From contig JQIT01000004.1 of the NCBI GenBank assembly GCA_000830255.1, forward strand, positions 1 through 64,000: a stretch of DNA of 64,000 nt, read 5' to 3'. How positions within the stretch are numbered: position 1 is the stretch's first letter; the number at the start of each line of letters is the position of its first letter. Shown here one piece after another: positions 16,845-24,875 of the stretch. This stretch comes from Sulfuricurvum sp. PC08-66. Lineage in GTDB: Bacteria; Campylobacterota; Campylobacteria; Campylobacterales; Sulfurimonadaceae. The notes under the pieces were generated by a model. That model had not been told where the DNA came from. It searched no databases and saw nothing but the letters and a program-made list of their open reading frames with translations. The translations under genes were made by a program, and so were the position numbers.

Positions 16845-17270
16845 TTAAGCTCTAAAAATCTCTATTTCGAGAGCTTCCACGATGCGATAATGTTTGTCAT
16901 TTGCAGTGATGAGCTTCATCCCATATTGCAGTGCTGTTGCTGCGATAAGAGCATCTGCCAACTCCATTGAATGACTCAAAAAATACTCTTCTACCAAAAA
17001 AAGTGCACGTGCTGATATCTCTTCACTCACATAAAGTGTTTTTACGCCCCACTGCTTGAAAATTTTTTGGAGCGTACGTAGCTCCTCTTTGTTTCGCATA
17101 CCCTGCACGAGTTCCATATAGGTCACTGACGAAATGCAAAAAGTACCCATACCGTGAATGAGTTGATACGCTTTTGGATTACCTCTGAGATACCAAATCA
17201 AAACATCTGTATCGATGAGTTGCTCATAAAGCAAATGTTCTACCTTTTCGTAGCGCTCGAATCTCCTCAT
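16845..17270 (-). CDS. vapC: VapC-type PIN-domain ribonuclease toxin
   Basis: The PIN domain is clear: LIDTDVLIWYL with the first catalytic Asp, VTYMELVQGM with the Glu, and ELADALIAATALQYGMKLITANDKHY with the later acidic residues. Such proteins cleave RNA and are held inactive by the partner antitoxin. The start is uncertain. ATG 17270 follows an AAGAGG, but the reading frame extends to 17303, and a TTG closer to the PIN domain could also be used; all starts overlap the antitoxin gene. The neighbouring upstream gene is the antitoxin, giving the usual order antitoxin-toxin. Confidence 0.82.
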   Translation of the reverse strand: MRRFERYEKVEHLLYEQLIDTDVLIWYLRGNPKAYQLIHGMGTFCISSVTYMELVQGMRNKEELRTLQKIFKQWGVKTLYVSEEISARALFLVEEYFLSHSMELADALIAATALQYGMKLITANDKHYRIVEALEIEIFRA

Positions 17271-17457
17271 CGACCTCTTGCGGTTTATCTTTCCACATTC
17301 CAAACATCACATCCTCTTTATCCTCGTGACTGCTTTGGATGGGTAGCAATTTTGCCTTGGGCTTTCCTCGATAGGTAATCGTCACCTCTTCACCCCTGCC
17401 TAGTACCTCAAAAAGTTTATTGATATTAAAACGCAACTCTTTTGCCGTTGTCGTCAT
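17224..17457 (-). CDS. vapB: VapB/Phd-like antitoxin of the PIN toxin
   Basis: The 77-residue protein starts MTTTAKELRFNINKLFEVLGRGEEVTIT, then YRGKPKAKLLPI, the N-terminal DNA-binding fold seen in Phd/YefM-type antitoxins. It ends with a charged tail (EVDEEIRALRKGRTFAL) likely to wrap the toxin. A strong AAGGAGGG precedes the ATG. The coding end overlaps the toxin start. Two direct repeats just upstream (17478-17499) are candidate autoregulatory sites. Fold assignment is by pattern and could be Phd-like or VapB-like. Confidence 0.75.
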   Translation of the reverse strand: MTTTAKELRFNINKLFEVLGRGEEVTITYRGKPKAKLLPIQSSHEDKEDVMFGMWKDKPQEVDEEIRALRKGRTFAL

Positions 17458-17477
17458 AATGCACCCTCCTTTTAGAG

Positions 17478-17499
17478 TTTATACTTGTAATTTATACTT
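17478..17499 (-). promoter_or_regulatory. Direct repeat in the vapBC promoter
   Basis: TTTATACTT occurs at 17478-17486 and at 17491-17499 (13-base offset), immediately upstream of the antitoxin ribosome-binding site. On the coding strand each copy reads AAGTATAAA and includes a TATAAA that could serve as -10. Antitoxin binding here would explain autoregulation. Confidence 0.35.
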
Positions 17500-17533
17500 T
17501 ATCAACTTCATCTCTTATTAATAGCGCATATTT

Positions 17534-19564
17534 TCAAAACGCTTTTGTAATAGCTCTTTGTGGCTCTTGGAAATAGTACCCTTGTGAATAATCGATGCCT
17601 AATTTTTGCATCGTTTGAAAAATCTCTTCGTTTTCAACAAACTCAGCGATAGTTTTGATGCCCATCTGCTTAGCGAAGCTTACGATGGTAGAGACCACTA
17701 CAAAAGAGGCTTTTTGGATATTGATATTTTTGATAAGTGAACCATCGATTTTGATGAAATCTGCTTGGAGCTTGATGAGATACTCAAAGTTGCTGTATCC
17801 GCTTCCAAAATCATCGATAGCTATCTTGCACCCTTTTGCTTTTGCCATCGAGATAAACGCTATCACCCCTTCATAATCCTTGATCGATTCAGACTCTACA
17901 AGTTCTAGTACTACGCGTTTGGCAATTTGAGGATTTTCATCCAGTTTTGTAAACAAAAATGCCCCCAATTGAGGGCTAGCTATATCTTCCATGGTGAGAT
18001 TGATGGAAAATTCAAAATTGTTTTCCTTAAATACCTCAAAACTTTTTTCTATCATGATTTGCGTCAGCTTGAGATATTGTTTGGTCTGCTTGGCAATATT
18101 CAAAAAGAAAAAGGGACTTACCACCTTTCCATCCTGCTCGACAATGCGCACAAGTGCTTCATACTTTACAAATGCCAAATCATTGTTGCAGACAATAGGT
18201 TGAAAAAAGGGAACAACACGATTCTCTTCAATAGCCAATTTGAGTTTTCCTGCCCACAAAATATTGTTCTCATACTGTTTGTTCAGACTGTTGGCTTGGC
18301 TATAAACGACATAGGGTTTTTGCTCAATTTTTGAGAGTTTAAGTGCCATATCAGCACTCAAAAGTGCTTTTGAAACCTCTTCAAAAGAGATACCACAACT
18401 GAAATTGAGATTTATCTCTTTTGCATCTATGCTGATACTCTTTTTTTCCAACGTGCTTAGAAGCTGCGAAATCAACGTTATGATTTTTTCTTGCTCATAG
18501 GGCGCAATAAGAATAGCGAACTCATCTCCACCGTTTCGATAGAGTTTATGGCTGTAGGTGCATTGATTATTGAGTACATTTTGGAGGTGTGTGCTAAATG
18601 CCTGTAGTAATTTATCCCCAAAAGAGTGCCCGTAAAAATCATTAATTTGAGAAAATCTATCGATGTTGATAAGTATCAAACAAGGATGTGAACTCTCTTG
18701 CAAATCTCGATGGAGCTTCGTACGGTTGGGCAATCCCGTAAGGGTATCGATATTAATCAATTTTTCGATAGTTTTTTGGTCTTCTACTATCTTGGTAATG
18801 TCGTGTCGAATAGCAATAAATTCTTTAATATTTTGTGCTTCATCGAGTATGGGGACGATGGTGCTATCAATCCAATAGTCATGATATTTTCCTCTGTTTT
18901 GCAGCACACCTTTCCAAACTTTTTTGGATTGTATGGTTTGCCACAACTCTTGAAAAAGAGCTTTTGGCGTATCAGGATGTCGTAAAAAATTGTGATTTTT
19001 TCCAATAATCTCTTCGATTGTATATCCACTGATTAATGCAAGTTTTTCATTGGCATAGGTAATACGACCTGACAAATCGGATTTGGAGACAATATTGGAC
19101 TCATCCATTGCCACCTTGTAGCCCTCAAGCAAAGAGAGCGTTTGGCTCAGTTCGATTTCTGTCTGTTTGAGCTGCGTAATATCTTGTACGGTACCTATGG
19201 ATTTGACAGGATTGCCCTCGTGGTCGAAAAAACTCTCGCACTGCTCCTCTACATATTTTATGCGCCCATCTTGCATCAAAAGACGGTGCTGGATGTTGTA
19301 TCGCTCTTTTGAGACCAATGAATTTGCATAAGCGCTATTGACCATCTCTCGATCTTCGGGATGAATAGCATTCAAAAAGTTTTCATACGAGGGTTGAAAT
19401 TGGTGTGGGTCTAATTCAAACAATCGATAAATCTCTTCCGACCAATAGAGAGCATTTGCCACCAAATCAAGCTCCCAATTGCCCACATGTGCAAGAGCCT
19501 GTGCTGTTTTGAGTCGCTGTTCACTCTCGGATAAGGCGGCTACATCTATCTCGATGGTTTTCAT
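17534..19564 (-). CDS. PAS-PAS-GGDEF-EAL c-di-GMP enzyme
   Basis: The cytoplasmic protein has about 676 residues (start ATG 19564 after CAGGG; a TTG at 19582 overlapping the previous stop is also possible). A first PAS with PAC (about 15-135; ALAHVGNWELDL, GTVQDITQLK) is followed by a second PAS (about 150-260; SGRITYANEKLALISGYTIEEIIGKNH with the RHPDTPK motif of Aer-type PAS). A GGDEF domain has intact NGGDEFAIL, and an EAL domain has intact KYEALVRI and DDFGSGYSNF. Both synthesis and hydrolysis of c-di-GMP look possible from the motifs. No membrane segment was seen. It is the last gene of the overlapping Mla-like operon, so the signal it senses may relate to envelope state; this is inference. 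Confidence 0.85.
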   Translation of the reverse strand: MKTIEIDVAALSESEQRLKTAQALAHVGNWELDLVANALYWSEEIYRLFELDPHQFQPSYENFLNAIHPEDREMVNSAYANSLVSKERYNIQHRLLMQDGRIKYVEEQCESFFDHEGNPVKSIGTVQDITQLKQTEIELSQTLSLLEGYKVAMDESNIVSKSDLSGRITYANEKLALISGYTIEEIIGKNHNFLRHPDTPKALFQELWQTIQSKKVWKGVLQNRGKYHDYWIDSTIVPILDEAQNIKEFIAIRHDITKIVEDQKTIEKLINIDTLTGLPNRTKLHRDLQESSHPCLILINIDRFSQINDFYGHSFGDKLLQAFSTHLQNVLNNQCTYSHKLYRNGGDEFAILIAPYEQEKIITLISQLLSTLEKKSISIDAKEINLNFSCGISFEEVSKALLSADMALKLSKIEQKPYVVYSQANSLNKQYENNILWAGKLKLAIEENRVVPFFQPIVCNNDLAFVKYEALVRIVEQDGKVVSPFFFLNIAKQTKQYLKLTQIMIEKSFEVFKENNFEFSINLTMEDIASPQLGAFLFTKLDENPQIAKRVVLELVESESIKDYEGVIAFISMAKAKGCKIAIDDFGSGYSNFEYLIKLQADFIKIDGSLIKNINIQKASFVVVSTIVSFAKQMGIKTIAEFVENEEIFQTMQKLGIDYSQGYYFQEPQRAITKAF

Positions 19565-19578
19565 GATTTCATCCCTGC

Positions 19579-19860
19579 TCAATAACGCGTATTGGTCGAA
19601 ATACTGTAGGTTTGGAGGCGAAAGTGCGCGTCTCGATTGCGATTGTTAGCCGCTTTTTTCCACCAATAAATTGCCTTATCGATATCCTTGGAGACGACCT
19701 CGCCGTTTTCGTACATGAGTCCTAGAAAAAATTGCGACTCATCGTCGTTGAAGTGTGTTGCCAATCGCTCGAACACTTCGTGAGCACGACTCAAATCGGT
19801 ATTGCTGTTATAGTTTTCGATAGCTTCCATCAGCTCATCGTACTGCGTGGCATCTAGCAT
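19579..19860 (-). CDS. Sel1-like repeat protein (93 aa)
   Basis: A short helical protein with one Sel1-like unit: SQFFLGLMYENGEVVSKDID, then KAIYWWKKAANNRNRDAHFRL. Such TPR-like repeats mediate protein-protein contacts. It starts at the base after the preceding lipoprotein stop and its own stop overlaps the beginning of the PAS-GGDEF-EAL gene, so it is translationally linked to both. No signal peptide is seen, so it is probably cytoplasmic and may connect the c-di-GMP enzyme to a partner. That role is inferred from position only. Confidence 0.65.
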   Translation of the reverse strand: MLDATQYDELMEAIENYNSNTDLSRAHEVFERLATHFNDDESQFFLGLMYENGEVVSKDIDKAIYWWKKAANNRNRDAHFRLQTYSISTNTRY

Positions 19861-20520
19861 CTACTCTATCTCCTTGAGAAAAACCTCTTGGGTTATTGCC
19901 TCTTTTTCACGCCCCGTTCGGCGTAAAAAGCTAATTTTTTGGCGCATCCACTCCATCATCAGCGCTTTGTACCCAAATATCGATGCGCGTTCAATCATAT
20001 AATCGATAAGCTCCAGCGACATGACACCATTGCGTGCCGCAACATTGGCGGCGATAGCTTGCGCAAAGGGCGTAGGGAGATTTTTGATTTTGTCTAGCAA
20101 CACTTCGGGATTTTGGGCTTGGATGGTTTTGTAGACGACGTGGTATTTGGGGGGAAGTTTCGCCGCGTCCAGAGGCACTGCAAAGAGGAAATCTTTGTAG
20201 GTAGAAAGGACATCGTTGTGCACATGCGGTGCTAGAGCATCGTAGGCCGTACACGCTTCATTGGAAAAAAGCGCACGTTGCATGGCGCAACTGCCCAAAT
20301 GCATCGTCGCCAAATCGACAAGATTGCTACTGTTTTTTGCCTCTTTTATGGCGTATTCGAGGTAGTAACGCGCTTTGAAATTATCTCCTTTGAGGAGAAA
20401 GGTTTGGTATTTGTTGAAATGGCTGTTGCCGTTGATTTTCCAGATGTGTTTCTCTTTGGCACATCCGCTCCAAAAGAGCGCTATGAAGAGTGTGGTAGTA
20501 AAAAGGAGGAATTTTTTCAT
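19861..20520 (-). CDS. Lipoprotein of the Mla-like operon (219 aa)
   Basis: Begins with MKKFLLFTTTLFIALFWSGCAKE, a lipoprotein signal with lipobox WSGC, so it is a lipid-anchored periplasmic protein. The mature part is mainly helical, with TPR-like character (FKARYYLEYAIKEAKNSSN, AQAIAANVAARNGVM). I do not recognise a named family. Its start overlaps the MCE gene by 4 bases (ATGA). In other bacteria MCE transport clusters often carry an auxiliary lipoprotein, and this one occupies that position, but it does not look like the short PqiC-type lipoprotein by eye. Confidence 0.65.
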   Translation of the reverse strand: MKKFLLFTTTLFIALFWSGCAKEKHIWKINGNSHFNKYQTFLLKGDNFKARYYLEYAIKEAKNSSNLVDLATMHLGSCAMQRALFSNEACTAYDALAPHVHNDVLSTYKDFLFAVPLDAAKLPPKYHVVYKTIQAQNPEVLLDKIKNLPTPFAQAIAANVAARNGVMSLELIDYMIERASIFGYKALMMEWMRQKISFLRRTGREKEAITQEVFLKEIE

Positions 20521-21413
20521 GGTAACTCCACCACTGCTTCAGGCGTAGAGCTTATCATGCCATCGACCTTGTCCATGAGCACGTCGGTTTTTTGGAGAGT
20601 GAACATCACATCGTTGGTCATCGTACCCATCTGACGGCTAATCGCATTGACCGCATTGACCGTCTCATCGAGCGATTTGAGCTTGGCTTGGGCATCACGC
20701 AACATCGCATTGACCATCGCCATCGAGGAGTTGTGCTCACCCAAAAGCTGTCTATCGGCGCGTGCGACCATGCCATGTTCGGGGTGGGCGATTTGGTCGG
20801 AGAGGCTATCGACCATCGCTTTGACCTCTAAAAGTGTCGCATCGATAGTATCGAGCGCTTGGAGTTTGGAGACTTTGTCAGTGATGATTTCAATATCAGC
20901 TAGCATATTGTTGATATTGCTGTCGGGTTTGGTCATACGGTTGATATTGGTCGCGATACCTTGCACCTCATCCAAGAGCGGTTGGACTTTGGCGATAAGC
21001 TCATTGATACCATCTTTGGTATAGACCTCACGGCGGCTGTTGGGTGCCAAAAGCTCCGAGGTGAGATTGGTAGTGGTGACCATGATTTTTGCCGAACCAA
21101 TCAGCGGTTTGTCGAGGATGAAGACGCTATCTTCGTGAAGCCATCGACGCTCATGCTCAGGCACCTCGATATGCAGTACCACCTCGCCCTCATCGGTAAG
21201 TGTCAAGCGCACCACCGAACCAATCGCAAAGCCAGAGTAGACCACAGGCATACCCTCTGCCAAATCTGTCCCATCTCGCGCGATGAGTCGATAGGGGTAT
21301 TTGGTCTCAAAGACCCCTTTTTTGTCGATGACATACCACGCAAAGAGTGTCAACAAAAGCGCAGTAGCGACGACGAAAACACCTACGGCGATTACCATTC
21401 TTCGATACGGCAT
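20517..21413 (-). CDS. mlaD: MCE-domain (MlaD-like) lipid transport protein
   Basis: The 298-residue protein has an N-terminal anchor (VIAVGVFVVATALLLTLFAWYV) and a single MCE domain (about 40-120; YRLIARDGTDLAEGMPVVYSG, then FAIGSVVRLTLTDEGEVVLHI). A long helical tail (about 135-298) is rich in heptads and could form the periplasmic part of a hexameric tunnel. MlaD proteins bind lipids and pass them between the inner membrane MlaFE complex and other carriers. The gene overlaps the ATPase-like gene by 22 bases and the lipoprotein gene by 4 bases. It is longer than E. coli MlaD (183 aa), as is common for MCE proteins with helical tails. Confidence 0.85.
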   Translation of the reverse strand: MPYRRMVIAVGVFVVATALLLTLFAWYVIDKKGVFETKYPYRLIARDGTDLAEGMPVVYSGFAIGSVVRLTLTDEGEVVLHIEVPEHERRWLHEDSVFILDKPLIGSAKIMVTTTNLTSELLAPNSRREVYTKDGINELIAKVQPLLDEVQGIATNINRMTKPDSNINNMLADIEIITDKVSKLQALDTIDATLLEVKAMVDSLSDQIAHPEHGMVARADRQLLGEHNSSMAMVNAMLRDAQAKLKSLDETVNAVNAISRQMGTMTNDVMFTLQKTDVLMDKVDGMISSTPEAVVELP

Positions 21414-21823
21414 ACCTCATCCTTATAACGGTTTTTTATAGCTAGCAAATCGATAATACGCACACGCTCATGCGTAATTTCCAAACGTGCCATCGCAGAG
21501 AGGATAAACTCCACACTGCTCTCAAACGGCACGAATCCAAAGGGTCTATCGATAACAATCTCTCTATCGCTTAGCATACTTGCACGTGCTAATTGCGCAT
21601 AAAATAGCTCTGCATGAGTGAGCTTGGTATGGTGCGAAGTCGCTTTGTGTCCTAGCTCCAATCGTGTCAACTGCTCTAGTGCTTTTTGCTGTGCTAAGCC
21701 ATTGAACCAATACTCTTGATACTCCAACACCAACGCTACATTGGCTTGGACGTTGAGATTGGACAAGAAGGGCGCGTGCATCGAGATGGGCACCGTGTTG
21801 GGCTGTGCCATCACCTCGCGCAA
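21392..21823 (-). CDS. Shortened, Walker-A-less ABC ATPase-like protein in the Mla locus
   Basis: Occupies the position of MlaF but has only 143 residues against about 270. It aligns with the family from the Q-loop onward: APFLSNLNVQANVALVLEY matches the ALFxxLTVxxNVA segment. KLTHAELFYAQLARASM stands where the LSGGQ signature and following helix should be. REIVIDRPFG stands at Walker B, where the usual DEP reads DRP, so the catalytic Glu is replaced by Arg. No Walker A P-loop exists in this frame; the frame runs back into the permease gene. The first start in frame is TTG 21823. It is either a decayed gene or a non-hydrolysing structural subunit. Its overlap with mlaD and intact frame argue for retention. 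Confidence 0.65.
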   Translation of the reverse strand: MREVMAQPNTVPISMHAPFLSNLNVQANVALVLEYQEYWFNGLAQQKALEQLTRLELGHKATSHHTKLTHAELFYAQLARASMLSDREIVIDRPFGFVPFESSVEFILSAMARLEITHERVRIIDLLAIKNRYKDEVCRIEEW

Positions 21824-21858
21824 TCTCGCCTCACGCTTGGCATCACTGCGAAAAAGCT

Positions 21859-22662
21859 CTACACAAATCGTACTAATGATAGCACCTCGATGACGATGAT
21901 AGCCACGAAAAGTTTCACCATCCCTTGCAAAACTGCAATAGGAATAGCGTTGTAGGTCATCATCGTTTTGTTGCCTCGATAGACAGGAATCGAGGAGAGC
22001 ACATACCCAAAGAGCATGCTTTTGATTACCAGTGTCGCAATATCCACCAAGGTAATCGCCTCTGTAATGGTCATAATATAGGTGGTCATTCCCATTTTGA
22101 GGAAAAAGACCAAAACAATATACCCTGAAAAGAGCGCCACAAAGACAAAGAGACCCGACAACATCACCATCGAAATCATGCCGTTGAGCACGCGAGGCAA
22201 ATAGAGATAGACAAAAGGATTTATCCCAAAATAATCGAGCGTCTTGGTCTCACCACTCACCTTCATCACTGCCATTTCAGTATTGATAGCCGCACCCGAA
22301 CGCAGCGCCAACAAGAGAACCGTGATAAAAGGAGCCATCTCATCGAGGATGATTTGGACAATAAAATAGCCAATCTTGGCTGTCAAATTGAAGCTCATGG
22401 CGGTCGAAACCATGATACCCACCACCGCACTACCTACTATGACACTTAGCGTGATATAAAAGGGCAAAAGCTGTACTGACGTGTAGTAGACTTGGCGCAC
22501 CAACACCCCTACCGTCGCATCGTTATAGCTCTTGGGCGAGAACATATGCGACAGTAGGGTAATGTCAAAAGCAAACGACTCTTTGAGGTTGCGCACTGTT
22601 TGCAGTGTCGATTCACCTATCGATGCGAACCAATCTCCCACTCTCTCTACCGTAGTTGCCAT
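21859..22662 (-). CDS. mlaE: MlaE-family lipid ABC transporter permease
   Basis: The 267-residue protein has an amphipathic N-terminus and five or six hydrophobic helices in the MlaE/YrbE arrangement (LLPFYITLSVIVGSAVVGIMV, IGYFIVQIILDEMAPFITVLLLA, RVLNGMISMVMLSGLFVFVALF). It also has the RSGAAINTEMAVMKVSGE segment, which matches the coupling-helix region of the family (RxGxAxxAElGxMkvtEQ). It is the first gene of the six-gene leftward run. MlaE sits in the inner membrane, pairs with MlaF ATPases and delivers or extracts phospholipids through MlaD. Its start lies close to the divergent mltA promoter. Confidence 0.88.
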   Translation of the reverse strand: MATTVERVGDWFASIGESTLQTVRNLKESFAFDITLLSHMFSPKSYNDATVGVLVRQVYYTSVQLLPFYITLSVIVGSAVVGIMVSTAMSFNLTAKIGYFIVQIILDEMAPFITVLLLALRSGAAINTEMAVMKVSGETKTLDYFGINPFVYLYLPRVLNGMISMVMLSGLFVFVALFSGYIVLVFFLKMGMTTYIMTITEAITLVDIATLVIKSMLFGYVLSSIPVYRGNKTMMTYNAIPIAVLQGMVKLFVAIIVIEVLSLVRFV

Positions 22663-22698
22663 GCCCCTCTATCCCCCAAATGTGGCGAAATTATAGCT

Positions 22699-22725
22699 TT
22701 GACAAACTAAAAATGTGGCTACAAT
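22699..22725 (+). promoter_or_regulatory. Candidate promoter of mltA
   Basis: TTGACA (22699-22704) and TACAAT (22720-22725) are separated by 15 bases, and the -10 ends only 5 bases before the preferred ATG at 22731. If used, it would give a nearly leaderless message, or would indicate a start downstream of this ATG. Confidence 0.3.
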
Positions 22726-22730
22726 GCCGC

Positions 22731-23843
22731 ATGCAAAAAGCTTTTTTCTCCTCATTTTGGACCCATTTTTTCGCTCTTGTAACCTTTGTGGTGTTGTTTT
22801 GGGGGTGTGCTTCACGTATGCCTCACACCGCGACCCTCTCCTCACAGCCCTTGGCACTCCAAAAAACGACCTTTGATGCGCTCGATACATGGCAAAGCGT
22901 CGATTACGCAGGGGCACGTCAAAGCTTTCAGGCAAGCTGTAGCACCAAAAACAGAGCCGCCTTTTTGGACGAAGCGTGTGCCAAAGTAAGCGATACGACG
23001 CTTGACAACAAAACCTTTTTCGAGAGCTACTTCGAACCACATCTGTGGGTCGATGAGAAACCTGTCCTCATCACAGGCTACTACGAGCCAGCACTTATCG
23101 GTCGACGTACGCGCGACGAAAACTACACCGTAGCCATTCGCGCCAAACCGCGCGACCTTATACGTGTAGACAAAAGCATCTACGGCTTTACCCATGCCAT
23201 CGTCGATGCCAATTTCACCGTCATCCCCTATCCACCGCGCGAGGTGATACTCTCTACTCCCCCTAGAGATACGCCCGTGGCGTATGTCGCAGATGCAGTG
23301 GAGTACTTTTTTTTGCAGGTGCAGGGCTCTGGACGCATCGACCTCATCGATGAAAATCGCACTATTTTCGTAGGGTATGGAGAGAAAAACGGTCACAGCT
23401 ACACCTCGATAGGCGCCTATCTCATCGCCAACGGCTGGATGCAAGAGCACAATATGAGCATGTCCGCCATTCAAGCGTGGGCGCAAGAGCACCCTACCCT
23501 CCTACCCCATGTACTCAATCACAACAAGAGCTTTCTTTTTATGCGCGAAAAAAATCAAGGCGCTACAGGCGCCCAAGGTGTACCGCTCACACCGTTGCAT
23601 TCGTGTGCTGTCGATACGCGCTATATCCCCTTCGGTGTGCCCATCATGCTCTCGATGCCCCATCCCAAAGAGCGCACACCCTACACCCAAATCACCATCG
23701 CCCAAGACCGTGGTGCCGCCATCCTAGGAGAGCGCCGTATTGATTATTTTTGGGGCTTTGGACATGAAGCTGGCGCACTTGCAGGACGCACCAAAGCACA
23801 GGGTACTTTGTGGCTTTTGTTGCCCAAAACCCTCTCTCGATAA
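22731..23843 (+). CDS. mltA: Membrane-bound lytic murein transglycosylase A
   Basis: Cleaves the glycan strands of peptidoglycan between MurNAc and GlcNAc, forming 1,6-anhydro ends. With the start at 22731 the 370-residue protein begins MQKAFFSSFWTHFFALVTFV, then VLFWGCAS, a lipoprotein signal. Family features are the ITGYYEPALIGRRTR segment, FFLQVQGSGRIDL in the MltA barrel domain, and the C-terminal 3D domain RYIPFGVPIMLS, then ITIAQDRGAAILGERRIDYFWGFG, containing the conserved Asp residues, followed by EAGALAGRTKAQGTLWLLLP. A reading starting at 22656 would place 25 residues before the signal peptide and is less likely. It is divergent from the Mla-like operon. Confidence 0.9.
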   Translation: MQKAFFSSFWTHFFALVTFVVLFWGCASRMPHTATLSSQPLALQKTTFDALDTWQSVDYAGARQSFQASCSTKNRAAFLDEACAKVSDTTLDNKTFFESYFEPHLWVDEKPVLITGYYEPALIGRRTRDENYTVAIRAKPRDLIRVDKSIYGFTHAIVDANFTVIPYPPREVILSTPPRDTPVAYVADAVEYFFLQVQGSGRIDLIDENRTIFVGYGEKNGHSYTSIGAYLIANGWMQEHNMSMSAIQAWAQEHPTLLPHVLNHNKSFLFMREKNQGATGAQGVPLTPLHSCAVDTRYIPFGVPIMLSMPHPKERTPYTQITIAQDRGAAILGERRIDYFWGFGHEAGALAGRTKAQGTLWLLLPKTLSR

Positions 23844-23934
23844 CCTCTCTCATACTCGAACGACTACTTCCATGCGATGCTTATATAAAGCTTCCAAATC
23901 TCCCCTAAAACTCTCTTGTACAAAATAGAATTTG

Positions 23935-23974
23935 TTGTGATACTATTGTGATAAATGTGTAATTCACCTATGAT
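23935..23974 (+). promoter_or_regulatory. Promoter with 11-bp direct repeat for the binding-protein/EAL operon
   Basis: TTGTGATA occurs at 23935-23942 and 23946-23953, exactly 11 bp apart, and is followed after 15 bases by TATGAT (23969-23974) as -10. The second repeat covers the -35 region, the usual position for an OmpR-family activator. The gene starts at 24006 after a GGGGG ribosome-binding site. Confidence 0.4.
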
Positions 23975-24005
23975 TACAGCACACCGATAAGGGGGATGCA
24001 AGACA

Positions 24006-24875
24006 ATGGTTGCTCTGTTTCGTACTTTTTTGCTTGGGTTGCTTTTGCTTGGATGTCAATCCGATACAAATTCGAAAGAAAAAATTATCATCTCATCCAA
24101 TCCTTGGGTAGGCTTCACTCCTTTCTCCTATGCAGAGAAAAAAGGATGGCTAAAAGAGACTCCCTTTGAATTTGCATGGTCTATAGACCTAGGTGAAAAC
24201 AAGCACCTCTTTGCACGAGGTTTTACACAAGGTTTTACTGCCACACAATTTGAAGCACTTCATATCAATCAACAAGGCAATCTCACCCCAGTATTTTTGA
24301 TAGACAAATCCAATGGCGCAGATGCAATCTACTCCAATATATCACTTGCACAACTCTTGCAAGCCCCTCGTATCAAAGCCTATTTTGAAAATGACACACT
24401 CGATGAGGATTTTTTTGATGCATTTTTAGCCAAGCATCATTTAGAACGTAGTCGATTTGTTATTACGAGTATCGCACAAGATAAAATTACCAATCTCTCG
24501 CCTGAAAAAGAGCCTCAATTGCTTATTAGCTATGAGCCCTATGGCACAAAACTTGTTAAAAGAGGTTTTCAGCCCATCGAGTCAACTGCAACCATGAAGG
24601 AGTTCTTGGTTGTCGATGCACTCTTCATCAACGAAGCGCTTCTAAAAAGCCATACCAAAGATATAAAGCATCTTCATATGCTTTTTGAGCGTGCAAAGAA
24701 AAATCTTCTAGAGAATCCAAAAGAGTTTTATACAACGATACAAGCCTATTTGAATGGACAAACCTACGAAGAGTTCATGGCAAGCTTATCAAATATAGTT
24801 TGGCTTGAAAAAGCTGATGCACTCATTCTCAAAGATTTTGCAGCCAAAGAGCTCCCCACACGCCATATTCAATGA
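24006..24875 (+). CDS. NMT1/THI5-like periplasmic binding lipoprotein
   Basis: The 289-residue protein starts with a lipoprotein signal (FLLGLLLLGCQSD). The mature part has the layout of SsuA/NMT1-type solute-binding proteins: IIISSNPWVGFTPFSYAEKKGW, GFTATQFEALHI, VFLIDKSNGADAIYS, LISYEPYGTKLVKRGF. No ABC permease or ATPase follows. Instead the gene overlaps an EAL-domain sensor by 4 bases. The likely role is ligand sensing: binding in the periplasm and contact with the membrane sensor. The ligand cannot be read from the sequence; family members bind sulfonates, taurine, thiamine precursors or similar small molecules. Confidence 0.75.
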   Translation: MVALFRTFLLGLLLLGCQSDTNSKEKIIISSNPWVGFTPFSYAEKKGWLKETPFEFAWSIDLGENKHLFARGFTQGFTATQFEALHINQQGNLTPVFLIDKSNGADAIYSNISLAQLLQAPRIKAYFENDTLDEDFFDAFLAKHHLERSRFVITSIAQDKITNLSPEKEPQLLISYEPYGTKLVKRGFQPIESTATMKEFLVVDALFINEALLKSHTKDIKHLHMLFERAKKNLLENPKEFYTTIQAYLNGQTYEEFMASLSNIVWLEKADALILKDFAAKELPTRHIQ

